Shown here: in pieces, positions 49,468 through 57,478 of the stretch
Layout: every line of letters begins with the position of its first letter
Position numbering within the stretch: the stretch's first letter is position 1
Source: Frankia sp. QA3
GTDB taxonomy: Bacteria; Actinomycetota; Actinomycetes; Frankiales; Frankiaceae
Assembly: GCF_000262465.1 (NCBI RefSeq)
Contig: NZ_CM001489.1
Span: 7,409,327-7,467,538 of the forward strand
Length of the DNA: 58,212 nucleotides
Direction: 5' to 3'
Program-made: the position numbers and the translations under genes
Notes under the pieces: model-generated
The model's database searches: none
Told to the model about the DNA's origin: nothing
Seen by the model: the letters and a program-made list of their open reading frames with translations, nothing else

Positions 49468-51273
49468 TCAGGAGCGGCGGGCGCCGGCGTAGAGGCCCTC
49501 GACGGCGCTGTCGAAGCGGTCCATCACCAGCGAGCGCCGGACCTTCAGGCTCGGGGTCAGTTCCCCGGTCTCGACGGTGAAGTCCTGCGGCAGGATCACG
49601 AACTTCTTGATGCCCTCGGCGCGCGACACCGTCGCGTTCGCCGCGTCGATCGCCTGCTGGATCTCGGCGCGCAGGTCGGCGTCCTCGGCGAGGTCCGCCA
49701 CGGTCGCCCCGGCAGCCTTGCCGGCGCCGTCGCGCCAGTGCTCGAACGCCTCCGGGTCGATGGTGACCAGCGCGGCGATGAACGGGCGCTGGTCGCCGAC
49801 GAGCATCGCCTGGCTGACCAGCGGGTGGGACTGGATGACGTGCTCCAGCGGGGCCGGCGCGATGTTCTTGCCGCCGGCGGTGACCAGCAGTTCCTTCTTC
49901 CGGCCGGTGATCTGCAGGTAGCCGTCGTCGTCGAGTGCGCCGAGGTCGCCGGTGTGCAGGAAGCCCTCGGCGTCGAGCGCCTCCTTCGTCGCGGTCTCGT
50001 TGTGGTGGTAGGCGCGGAACAGCAGGTCGCCTCGGATGAGGATCTCCCCGTCGTCGGCGATGCGGATCGTCACCCCCGGAAGGGGTTGCCCGACGGTGCC
50101 CATCCGCACCGAGTGTGGGCGGTTCGCCGCCGCCGGTGCCGAGGTCTCCGTCAGGCCGTAGCCCTCCACGACGGTGAAGCCGATCCCGCGGAAGAAGTGG
50201 CCGAGCCGCGGGCCCAGCGGTGCCCCGCCGCTGATCGCGAACCGGGCCCGCCCGCCCAGCGCCGCGTGCAGCTTGCCATACACCAGCGCGGCGAACAGCC
50301 GGTGCCGCAGCCGCAGCAGCAAACCGGGGCCACCGTGGTCGAGGGCTTCGCTGTAGGCCACGGCGGTGTTCTCGGCGGCGTCGAAGATGCGGCCCTTGCC
50401 CTCGCTGTGCGCCTTGAGCCGCGCGCCGGCGTGCACCTTCTCGAAGACTCGGGGAACGGCGAGCAGGAAGCTGGGCCGCACCTTGGCCAGGTCCGGCAAC
50501 AGGGTGCGCGAGTCCGGTGTGTAGGCGAGCTCGAAGGCCCCCTGCACCAGGCCCACCTGCAGCATCCGGGCGAACACGTGGGCCAGCGGCAGGAACAGCA
50601 GCGAGGAGCAGCCCGGCGCGAACACCTCCGGCAGCATGGCGATGGACGACTCGGCGGTGAACAGCAGCGCCCGGTGGGTGATCTCGCAGCCCTTCGGCTG
50701 CGCCGTGGTGCCGGAGGTGTAGATGATCGTCGCAAGACTGTCGGCACCGAGGGACGCGCGCGCCGCGGCCAACCGGTCCTCGTCGACGCCGGTGCCGTCG
50801 GCGGCGAGGGTGGCCAGCGCGCCGTCGTCGAGGACGAGCACGTCGCGCAGGGCCGGCGCCTTGCCGCGGACCTGCTCGACCCGCGCGGCGAGCTCGGCGT
50901 TCTCGACGACGAGCAGTTCGATCCCCGCATCCCGGAGGATCCATTCGATCTGGCTCGGGCTGGACGTCTCGTAGATGGGCACGCAGACGGCGCCGACGGC
51001 CCAGGTGGCGTAGTCGACGACGGTCCACTCGAACCGCGTGTGGCTGAGGATCCCCACCCGGCCGCCGGTTTCCACCCCGCGTGCGACGAGTCCCCGGGCG
51101 GTGGCCACCACGTGATCGTGGAACTCGCGGGTGGTCATCCCGACAAACTCTTCGGCCACCTTGTGACGAATGAGAATTTTGTCCGGACGGGCGGCGGCAT
51201 GTCGGAACACGGCGTCCGTCAGCGTCGCATTGTCCGCGATGGTGACCAGGGGCGCAGAGGTGTACTCCCGCAC
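49468..51273 (-). CDS. long-chain acyl-CoA ligase (FadD15-like)
   Basis: A 601-residue AMP-forming ligase. It contains the P-loop TIIYTSGTTAQPKGCEITHR, GYGLTETSAP, GEILIRGDLLFRAY, the hinge TGDLGALDDDGYLQITGRKK, and the C-terminal RAEGIKKFVILP lysine region. It activates fatty acids to acyl-CoA. The start GTG 51273 has TAGGAG before it. It is convergent with the mannosyltransferase, as in M. tuberculosis Rv2187-Rv2188c. Chain-length preference is unknown. Confidence 0.93.
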   Translation of the reverse strand: MREYTSAPLVTIADNATLTDAVFRHAAARPDKILIRHKVAEEFVGMTTREFHDHVVATARGLVARGVETGGRVGILSHTRFEWTVVDYATWAVGAVCVPIYETSSPSQIEWILRDAGIELLVVENAELAARVEQVRGKAPALRDVLVLDDGALATLAADGTGVDEDRLAAARASLGADSLATIIYTSGTTAQPKGCEITHRALLFTAESSIAMLPEVFAPGCSSLLFLPLAHVFARMLQVGLVQGAFELAYTPDSRTLLPDLAKVRPSFLLAVPRVFEKVHAGARLKAHSEGKGRIFDAAENTAVAYSEALDHGGPGLLLRLRHRLFAALVYGKLHAALGGRARFAISGGAPLGPRLGHFFRGIGFTVVEGYGLTETSAPAAANRPHSVRMGTVGQPLPGVTIRIADDGEILIRGDLLFRAYHHNETATKEALDAEGFLHTGDLGALDDDGYLQITGRKKELLVTAGGKNIAPAPLEHVIQSHPLVSQAMLVGDQRPFIAALVTIDPEAFEHWRDGAGKAAGATVADLAEDADLRAEIQQAIDAANATVSRAEGIKKFVILPQDFTVETGELTPSLKVRRSLVMDRFDSAVEGLYAGARRS

Positions 51274-51573
51274 TGCTACTCCTACCAGGTGCTCTCGTGC
51301 GTCCTACCGGATGCCCTCGGGCGCCCGCCGGATGACGACGCCGCCGAACGGCGGATGACCGTTCAGGGCACCAGACGTTAGCGGGCGGACCGGAGGCTGG
51401 CGACCGTGCGGACGACGATCGGTGGGGCGCGACCTGTCCGCATACGGATGGTGGCTGGTCGCGACGGGATCAGGCTCGCCCGCCGCGCGGGTGTCGCACG
51501 GCACTGCGGCGCCGGCCGACCGACCCGTCCGGACCGTGCCGGATGTTCCTCGTCGCCGCCTAAGCTTCCTGGT
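51274..51573. other. divergent intergenic region ligase-phosphoesterase
   Basis: 300 bases with no gene seen. It ends in the TAAGCT box of the phosphoesterase gene. Confidence 0.45.
51561..51566 (+). promoter_or_regulatory. candidate -10 box of the leaderless phosphoesterase gene
   Basis: TAAGCT, 7 bases before ATG 51574. Confidence 0.55.
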
Positions 51574-52341
51574 ATGCGGGTCCACGTGGTGAGCGACGTG
51601 CACGGCCGAGCGGACGCGCTGCCCGCCGCCGCCGAGGGCGCCGACGTCTTCATCTGCCTCGGTGACCTCATCCTTTTCATCGACTACCGCGACCACAGCC
51701 GGGGGATCATGGGTGATCTGTTCGGCGCCGAGGCCGTCGGCCGGATGGTGGAGCTGCGCACCGCGCAGCGCTTCGACGAGGCGCGGGAGTGGTCGCGCTC
51801 GCTGTGGGCGCGCCTCGACGGCGACCGCTCCGAGATCGTCGAGGCCGCCATCCGCCGGCAGTACGAGCGGCTGTTCGCCGCCTTCCCGACCCCGACCTAC
51901 CTGACGTTCGGCAACGTCGACCTGCCCCATCTCTACCCCGACTACCTGCGCGACGGCATCACCCTGTTGGACGGGCAGACCACAACGATCGGCGGCTGGC
52001 GGTTCGGCTTCGTCGGCGGCGGGCTGCGGACCCCGATGCACACGCCGTACGAGATCGACGACGATGTCTTCGCCGCGAAGGTGGCCGCCGTCGGCGAGGT
52101 CGACGTTCTGTGCTGCCACATTCCCCCGCATCTGCCGGAGCTGGTCTATGACGTCCAGGCCCGGCGCTTCGAGCGGGGCAGCGTCGCGATCCTCGAGGCC
52201 ATTCACGCCACCCGGCCCCGCTACGTGCTCTTCGGGCACGTTCACCAGCCCCTCACCGCCAGTCTGGAGATCGACGGAACGCGTTGCGTGAACGTCGGTC
52301 ATTTCAACGCCCGTGGCACCCCGTTCGTCCTCGAGTGGTAG
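51574..52341 (+). CDS. metallophosphoesterase
   Basis: A 255-residue calcineurin-like phosphoesterase. Metal ligands are visible in VVSDVHGRADAL, FICLGDLILFID, TFGNVDLPHLYP, LCCHIPPHLPE and LFGHVHQPL, in the usual order. The substrate is unknown. The TAAGCT box directly upstream suggests a leaderless message. It heads a run of same-strand genes (SRPBCC, ArsA-like ATPase, Cys-motif protein, glucokinase). Confidence 0.9.
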   Translation: MRVHVVSDVHGRADALPAAAEGADVFICLGDLILFIDYRDHSRGIMGDLFGAEAVGRMVELRTAQRFDEAREWSRSLWARLDGDRSEIVEAAIRRQYERLFAAFPTPTYLTFGNVDLPHLYPDYLRDGITLLDGQTTTIGGWRFGFVGGGLRTPMHTPYEIDDDVFAAKVAAVGEVDVLCCHIPPHLPELVYDVQARRFERGSVAILEAIHATRPRYVLFGHVHQPLTASLEIDGTRCVNVGHFNARGTPFVLEW

Positions 52342-52495
52342 CCAGCCGCTCGGCGAGATGTGGCCCAGGTTCCGGTAGCCTCAGGCGATCGGTCGGGGAA
52401 TGATCCGGGATCCCGGAGAGATCCGGGTTGCCGGTGAGCCGGCGACGCCGTGCTCCTTCAGACGTGCTTGACGAATGTGGAGGTGCTGCTCTCCC

Positions 52496-52930
52496 ATGGC
52501 GGACCACGCCCGATCGACCATCGTCATCAATGCCAGGCCCGCCGCGGTGATGGGGGCGATTGCCGACATCCCGGCGTACCCGACCTGGGTCGGCCAGATC
52601 GAGGAGGCCGAGGTGCTCGACGTCGGCCCGGACGGCCGGCCCCGGCGCGCCCGCTTCCGGATCAACGCCGTCGTGGTCAAGGACGAGTTCGTCAACGAGT
52701 ACGTCTGGTCCGACGACGTCCAGGTCACCTGGTCGATGGTCGAGGGGCAGGCGATGTCGTCGCAGGACGGCAGCTACACCCTGCGCGACCTCGGCGACGG
52801 CACCACCGAGGTCACCTACGACCTCACCGCCGAAACCAAGATCAAAATTCCGGGGTTGCTTCGGCGGAAGGTACAGAGCGGCATCGTGGATGCCGCTCTC
52901 AAGGACCTCAAGAAGCACGTGGAGAGCTGA
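52496..52930 (+). CDS. SRPBCC family (polyketide cyclase/START-like) protein
   Basis: A 144-residue lipid-binding-like fold: HARSTIVINARPAAVMGAIA, DIPAYPTWVGQIEEAEVLDV, QVTWSMVEGQAMSSQDGSYT and GTTEVTYDLTAETKIKIPGL. It is the counterpart of mycobacterial Rv2185c (TB16.3), whose function is not settled. It ends 6 bases before the ArsA-like gene, so the two are probably cotranscribed. ATG 52496 is chosen by homology. Confidence 0.88.
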   Translation: MADHARSTIVINARPAAVMGAIADIPAYPTWVGQIEEAEVLDVGPDGRPRRARFRINAVVVKDEFVNEYVWSDDVQVTWSMVEGQAMSSQDGSYTLRDLGDGTTEVTYDLTAETKIKIPGLLRRKVQSGIVDAALKDLKKHVES

Positions 52931-52936
52931 GCGCAC

Positions 52937-54151
52937 GTGCGGTGTGTGCTCTTCACCGGGAAGGGCGGCGCCGGCACCACGACGGTGGCGGCGGCGACCG
53001 CGATCCTTGCCGCGCAACGGGGTCATCGCACCCTGGTCCTGTCCGTCGACCCGGCGGCCGGCCTCGCCGGCGCGCTTGACCACCCCATCGGAGCCGACCC
53101 GACCGACCTCGAACCCGGGCTCACCGGCCAGCAGGTCGATCTGCGCCGCGCCGTCGGCACGCGCTGGCCGGCGGTGCGCGAGGTGTTGGCCGGCACCTGG
53201 CCGTCCTTCGACGTCGATCCGGTGGAGCTCGAGGAGCTGGCCTTCCTGCCCGGTGCCATCGAGACGCTGACCCTGCTCGAACTGCGCGACGGCCTGGCCA
53301 GCGCCGACCACGACGTCGTCATCGTCGACGGTGGCCCGGTCGCCGGCCTGCTGCGGCTGCTCGCCTTCCCGGAGACGCTGTCGTGGTACTGCCGGCGGCT
53401 GCTGCCGCCCGACGGGGCCTTCGCCCGCTGGCTGCGGCCCGGCTTCGGGTGGGCGGGAGCATTCGGCGGCCGGTGGGGGAGCCTCGCCGCACCCGCCTAC
53501 GACACCGTCTCCCGCGTGCACCGCGCCGCCGTGGACCTGCGGGCGATCCTCACCGACCATGCGGCCACCAGCATCCGGCTGGTGCTCACCCCGGAGAGCG
53601 GGGCGCTGGCCGCGGCGCGCAGCAGCCTCACCGCGCTGTCGCTGCACGGCTTCACCCTCGACGGTGTGATCGTCAACCGGATCTTCTCGCCGGCCGGGGC
53701 GGACGCCTGGCGGGCCGGCTGGGCCGCCGCCCACCGCGAAGCGCTCGCCGAGATCACCGGGGCGTTCGAGCCGACCCCGATCCTTCCGGTGGGCTACCGT
53801 GCGGGCGAGCCGGTCGGCCTGGAGGAGCTCGCGGCCTTCGGCGCGGCGACCTACGGCGAGCTGGACCCGGCGGGCGTCCTCGGCGCCTCGCCAACCGGGG
53901 CCGGCGAGGCGCCGCGGGTCGAACGCACCGACGACGGTTACGCGCTGTCGTTCGGTCTTCCGTTCGTCGACGGATCCCAGATCGACCTGGCCCGACTGGG
54001 CGACGATCTGATCGTCACCGTCGGGGCGTTCCGCCGCGCGGTCCCGCTGCCCGCGGCGCTGCGCCGCTGCGACGTCAGCGCCGCCCGGCTGCGCGGCGAC
54101 CGCCTGGTCGTCTCCTTCGTGCCCGATCCGGACCAGTGGGTGCGGGCATGA
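52937..54151 (+). CDS. ArsA/Get3-like ATPase
   Basis: A 404-residue P-loop ATPase of the SIMIBI class. The deviant Walker A FTGKGGAGTTTVAAATA begins at residue 6, LSVDPAAGLAGAL gives the switch I region, and VVIVDGGPVAGLLRLLAFP the switch II part; the C-terminal PLPAALRRCDVSAARLRGDR is the small alpha-crystallin-like tail. It resembles Rv2184c of M. tuberculosis. Whether it moves metals or tail-anchored proteins is unknown. The start is GTG 52937; its stop overlaps the next ATG (ATGA). Confidence 0.87.
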   Translation: MRCVLFTGKGGAGTTTVAAATAILAAQRGHRTLVLSVDPAAGLAGALDHPIGADPTDLEPGLTGQQVDLRRAVGTRWPAVREVLAGTWPSFDVDPVELEELAFLPGAIETLTLLELRDGLASADHDVVIVDGGPVAGLLRLLAFPETLSWYCRRLLPPDGAFARWLRPGFGWAGAFGGRWGSLAAPAYDTVSRVHRAAVDLRAILTDHAATSIRLVLTPESGALAAARSSLTALSLHGFTLDGVIVNRIFSPAGADAWRAGWAAAHREALAEITGAFEPTPILPVGYRAGEPVGLEELAAFGAATYGELDPAGVLGASPTGAGEAPRVERTDDGYALSFGLPFVDGSQIDLARLGDDLIVTVGAFRRAVPLPAALRRCDVSAARLRGDRLVVSFVPDPDQWVRA

Positions 54152-54822
54152 CCTCCGTCCCGACCGGCGCGCCTCCCGACGGTCCCAACCCGTCCGGCGC
54201 TCCTGGCCCGAGCGGATCCGCCGGCAGGCGCCCGGGGGAGCGGCCACCGCCGCCCGGGCCGCTCGCGGTCGAGGCGGCCCTGCTCGTCGACGCCCTGCGG
54301 GGCCTGACCGGCGCCGACTCGGGTGGCCGCCGCCTCTGGGACGCCGTCGCCGACGTCGTCGGCGCCGGTAGTGCTGGGGCCGGCGGTGCTGGGGCCGGCG
54401 GTGCTGGGGCCGGCGGTGCTGGGGCCGGCGGTGCTGGGGCCGGCGCCGGTGCGCCAACCGGCGCCGATGTTCCCGCCGGCGCGGCGGAGGCAGCCGCGGG
54501 ACCGGTCTGCCCGGGCCACGGGCGGCCGTGCACGTCGTGCCCGCTGTGCCGGCTGCTGGCGATGTTCACCGGGGACCGGCCCGAGGTGGTCCGCCACCTG
54601 CTGACCGCGGCGGAGTCGCTGGCGGCGGCCTTCCGCGCGGCCCTCGACGCCTACTCTGGTGACGCCCGCTCCGGTGACGCCCGCGACGAGTCCGGCGCCC
54701 CTCGTCCCGCGTCCCCGGGCGCGGGACGCACAGCCCACCAGGACCCGCGGCCGGGGGCCGCCGCGGGCACCCGTTCCGCCACAGCGCCCAGACCCCGCGT
54801 CCAGAGGATCGATGTCACGTGA
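54148..54822 (+). CDS. hypothetical Cys-motif protein with GAGGA repeats
   Basis: A 224-residue protein. A Pro/Gly-rich start precedes a helix (AVEAALLVDALRGL), a Gly/Ala repeat region (about residues 75-103, GAGGA x5), and a short cysteine cluster, VCPGHGRPCTSCPLCRLLAM, followed by helix LLTAAESLAAAFRAALDAY. It resembles in position and Cys motif the small Rv2183c-like proteins of mycobacteria. The ATG overlaps the ArsA-like stop and the stop overlaps the glucokinase start (GTGA), so all three are coupled. Function unknown. Confidence 0.75.
   Translation: MTSVPTGAPPDGPNPSGAPGPSGSAGRRPGERPPPPGPLAVEAALLVDALRGLTGADSGGRRLWDAVADVVGAGSAGAGGAGAGGAGAGGAGAGGAGAGAGAPTGADVPAGAAEAAAGPVCPGHGRPCTSCPLCRLLAMFTGDRPEVVRHLLTAAESLAAAFRAALDAYSGDARSGDARDESGAPRPASPGAGRTAHQDPRPGAAAGTRSATAPRPRVQRIDVT
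54370..54444. repeat. five tandem 15-bp units inside a gene
   Basis: GGTGCTGGGGCCGGC repeated five times (the first with one change), coding for GAGGA. Expected to vary in number between strains. Confidence 0.9.
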
Positions 54823-55922
54823 GCACCATTGTTTCCGGCAGCTCGGATCGTCCCGGTAACCCGGATCGTCACGGCACCCCGGACACCTCCTCCGCCCGCC
54901 CCGCGGGCCCGGACGCCCGGCAGAGCCCCCTCCCGCTCGCCCCCACCGCGGACGCGTCGGCCGACGACGATCGCCGCAGTGAGGGCCTGACGATCGGCGT
55001 GGACGTCGGTGGGACGAAGGTCGCCGCCGGCGTCGTCGACGGCGCCGGCGCCGTCCTGGCGGCGGTCCGCCGGCCGACCCCGGGTCATTCCGCGTCCGAG
55101 GTCGCGGACACCATCGCCGCCGTGGTCGCGGAGCTCAGCGTCGACTACGAGGTGCGGGCTGTCGGCATCGGCGCGGCCGGCTGGATCGACGCGGACCGCT
55201 CGCGGGTCCTGTTCGCCCCGAACCTGGCCTGGCGGGACGAGCCGCTGCGCGACGAGGTGAGCGGCCGCGTCGGGCTGCCCGTCGTCGTCGAGAACGACGC
55301 CAACGCGATGGCCTGGGCCGAGTACCGTTTCGGTGCCGGCCGCGGCCGGCGGGACCTGGTCTGCCTCACCGTGGGCACCGGCATCGGCAGCGGCATCGTC
55401 CTCGGTGGCGAGCTCTACCGCGGCGCGTTCGGCATCGGGGCGGAGACCGGCCACATGCGGGTCGTGCCCGACGGCCACCTGTGCGGCTGCGGCAACCGGG
55501 GTTGCTGGGAGCAGTACGCCAGCGGCCGGGCGCTGGTCCGCGTCGCCCGCCAGATCGCCGCGACGGACCCGGCCGCGGCGGCGGCGATGCTGGAGGCATG
55601 CGGCGGCGACGCCGAGCGGCTGACCGGCCCGGACGTCACCGAGGCGGCCCGCAAGGGCGATCCGGCGGCGATCCGTTGCCTGACCGAGATCGGCCACTGG
55701 CTCGGCGAGGGCATGGCGAACCTGACCGCCGTGCTCGACCCGGACCGCTTCGTCATCGGCGGCGGGGTCTCCGACGCCGGTGAGCTACTGCTCGGCCCCG
55801 CCCGCGAGCGGTTCGCCGAGGTGGTGCCCGGCCGCGATCACCGGCCTCCGGCCGAGGTGGTCATCGCCGAGCTCGGCTCCCAGGCCGGCCTGGTCGGCGC
55901 CGCCGACCTCGCCCGGATCTGA
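54819..55922 (+). CDS. glk: ROK family glucokinase
   Basis: A 367-residue ROK sugar kinase. It shows the phosphate loop LTIGVDVGGTKVAAGVVD, VENDANAMAWAEY with the catalytic Asp, TVGTGIGSGIVLGGELYRG, ETGHMRVV, and the zinc motif CGCGNRGCWEQYASGRAL. It has a disordered N-terminal 55 residues. The start is GTG 54819, overlapping the previous stop by four bases. The Streptomyces glucokinase glkA lies in a comparable place, which supports glucose as substrate; in Streptomyces GlkA also acts in carbon repression. Confidence 0.9.
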   Translation: MSTIVSGSSDRPGNPDRHGTPDTSSARPAGPDARQSPLPLAPTADASADDDRRSEGLTIGVDVGGTKVAAGVVDGAGAVLAAVRRPTPGHSASEVADTIAAVVAELSVDYEVRAVGIGAAGWIDADRSRVLFAPNLAWRDEPLRDEVSGRVGLPVVVENDANAMAWAEYRFGAGRGRRDLVCLTVGTGIGSGIVLGGELYRGAFGIGAETGHMRVVPDGHLCGCGNRGCWEQYASGRALVRVARQIAATDPAAAAAMLEACGGDAERLTGPDVTEAARKGDPAAIRCLTEIGHWLGEGMANLTAVLDPDRFVIGGGVSDAGELLLGPARERFAEVVPGRDHRPPAEVVIAELGSQAGLVGAADLARI

Positions 55923-55956
55923 GGGTCCGGATCTGAGGGTCCGGCGGAGCGCCGGC

Positions 55957-57288
55957 TCAGGCGCCCGGCCCCGGGCGGGCCGGGCGGAAGTCCGGCACCA
56001 GCTCGACGGCGAGCTCCTCCAGGAACAGGCCCGTGTCGGCGACGACCCCGACGGCGTGCGCGCTGGTGCGCTCGGTGAGGGCATGAACCGTGGTCGGGTC
56101 GACGTCGACGCAGGCGACCGGGATCGACGCCGGCAGGATGTTGCCGGTGGCCACGGAGTGCTGGGCGCTGGCGACCATCAGCGCGTAGCCGACTCCGCGC
56201 AGCGCCGCGCGCATCGCCCGCTGCCCCTCGACCACGTCGGTGTGGACGTCGGGCAGCGGGCCGTCGTCGCGCACCGAGCCGACGAGCACGAAGGTCTTGT
56301 TCGCCTTCACCATCGCGTGCATGATCCCCTGGGAGAGGACACCGGACTCCACCGCGGCCCGGATCGAGCCCTCGCGGCGGATCGCGTTGATCGCGCGGAT
56401 GTGCTGCTCGCTGCCGCGCTGCACCCGGCCGCTGCGCAGCGGCCCGAGGCCGAGCGGGGAGCCGTAGAGCGCGGCCTCCACGTCCAGCGTCGCCAGCGCG
56501 TTCCCGGTGAACAGCACGTCGACGTAGCCGGCCTCGACCAGGGCGACGAGCGCGGGCGCGGCGCCGGTGCTGACGACGGTCTGCCCGGCCACCCACAGCA
56601 CCTGGGAGCCCTCGGCCTTGACCTCGCGGACCTGGCGGGCGATCGCCTTCACCAGCACCGCCTGTGGCTGGGTGGAGCCCGGCAGCGGCGCGCCGAGCGC
56701 CTCGTACTCGGCGTAGAGCCGGCTGGAGTGGTCGGTGACCGGCAGGACGACCTTCACGCCGTCCACCCCGCAGACGATCATGTCGCCGGCCCGGACGTCC
56801 GTCACCGGCACGGTGCGTACCCGCCCGGCCGAGACGACCAGGCCGCAGTCCATCTCGGGGTGTTCCACCGGGACCCACTGGCCGTCGAGATGGACGACGG
56901 TCTCCAGGTTGGTGGTCGAGTAGAAGTCCGGCGGGAAGGCGCCGTCGCGGTCCGCGGGCTCGCAGCGCGCCGTGCCCGCCTCGACCTTGTTGACGCCATG
57001 CACCTGGATCCGCATGAGGATGCGCATGAGCCGGCGCGGCGTCTCGGCGCCGACGGTGACGACCGCGTGGGACTCGTCGTCGTGGCTGCGTCCCAGGTCG
57101 ATGTGATCCACCCGGTAGTCGCCGCCGTAGTCGAGTACGTCGTCGAGCACCCGGGCCAGCACACCGGTGTCCATGAGGTGTCCGTGCACCTCGACCTTCT
57201 CGTGGTAACGCACGCCCAACGCCCTTCCCTCCGGTGCCAGTACGACGGCTGCCACGCCGACGTCGTCCTCAGGCCCGATGCCGCGCAT
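55957..57288 (-). CDS. TIGR00300 family protein (LOR/SDH domain; possible ornithine cyclodeaminase)
   Basis: A 443-residue protein. An N-terminal part, VEVHGHLMDTGVLARVLDDV, LDYGGDYRVDHIDLGRSHDD, and a cysteine and aspartate region DMIVCGVDGVKVVLP precede an NAD-binding C-terminal part with TGNALATLDVEAALYGSPLG and MVASAQHSVATGNILPASIP. This matches TIGR00300, the LOR/SDH family. Archaeal and cyanobacterial members (the C-terminal half of ArgZ/AgrE) are NAD-dependent ornithine cyclodeaminases, so that is the best guess. ATG 57288 is chosen for homology; a shorter start is possible. Convergent with glk. Confidence 0.78.
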   Translation of the reverse strand: MRGIGPEDDVGVAAVVLAPEGRALGVRYHEKVEVHGHLMDTGVLARVLDDVLDYGGDYRVDHIDLGRSHDDESHAVVTVGAETPRRLMRILMRIQVHGVNKVEAGTARCEPADRDGAFPPDFYSTTNLETVVHLDGQWVPVEHPEMDCGLVVSAGRVRTVPVTDVRAGDMIVCGVDGVKVVLPVTDHSSRLYAEYEALGAPLPGSTQPQAVLVKAIARQVREVKAEGSQVLWVAGQTVVSTGAAPALVALVEAGYVDVLFTGNALATLDVEAALYGSPLGLGPLRSGRVQRGSEQHIRAINAIRREGSIRAAVESGVLSQGIMHAMVKANKTFVLVGSVRDDGPLPDVHTDVVEGQRAMRAALRGVGYALMVASAQHSVATGNILPASIPVACVDVDPTTVHALTERTSAHAVGVVADTGLFLEELAVELVPDFRPARPGPGA

Positions 57289-57310
57289 CTGCCCTGCTTT
57301 CCCTGCGGTG

Positions 57311-57363
57311 TTCCCCGGGATGCGGCCGTTCCCCGGATGCGACCGTTCCCGGGATACGACCGG
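57311..57363. repeat. short imperfect tandem repeat
   Basis: About three imperfect copies of a 17-18 base unit of the type CGTTCCCCGGGATGCGGC, upstream of the TIGR00300 gene on its 5' side. Confidence 0.7.
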
Positions 57364-57478
57364 GTCGCGGGGACGCCGGGGCGGCGCGCGCCCCAGGCAC
57401 ACGGCCACGCACCGGCGCCGCACCACCGGTTCGCCGCCGCAGGTTCATCGCGGCAGCCCACGCCCCGGACCGGCGCGG

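Noticed and set aside
57311..57363. Possible CRISPR or regulatory array upstream of the TIGR00300 gene
   Set aside because: Imperfect short units without spacers; kept only as a tandem repeat.
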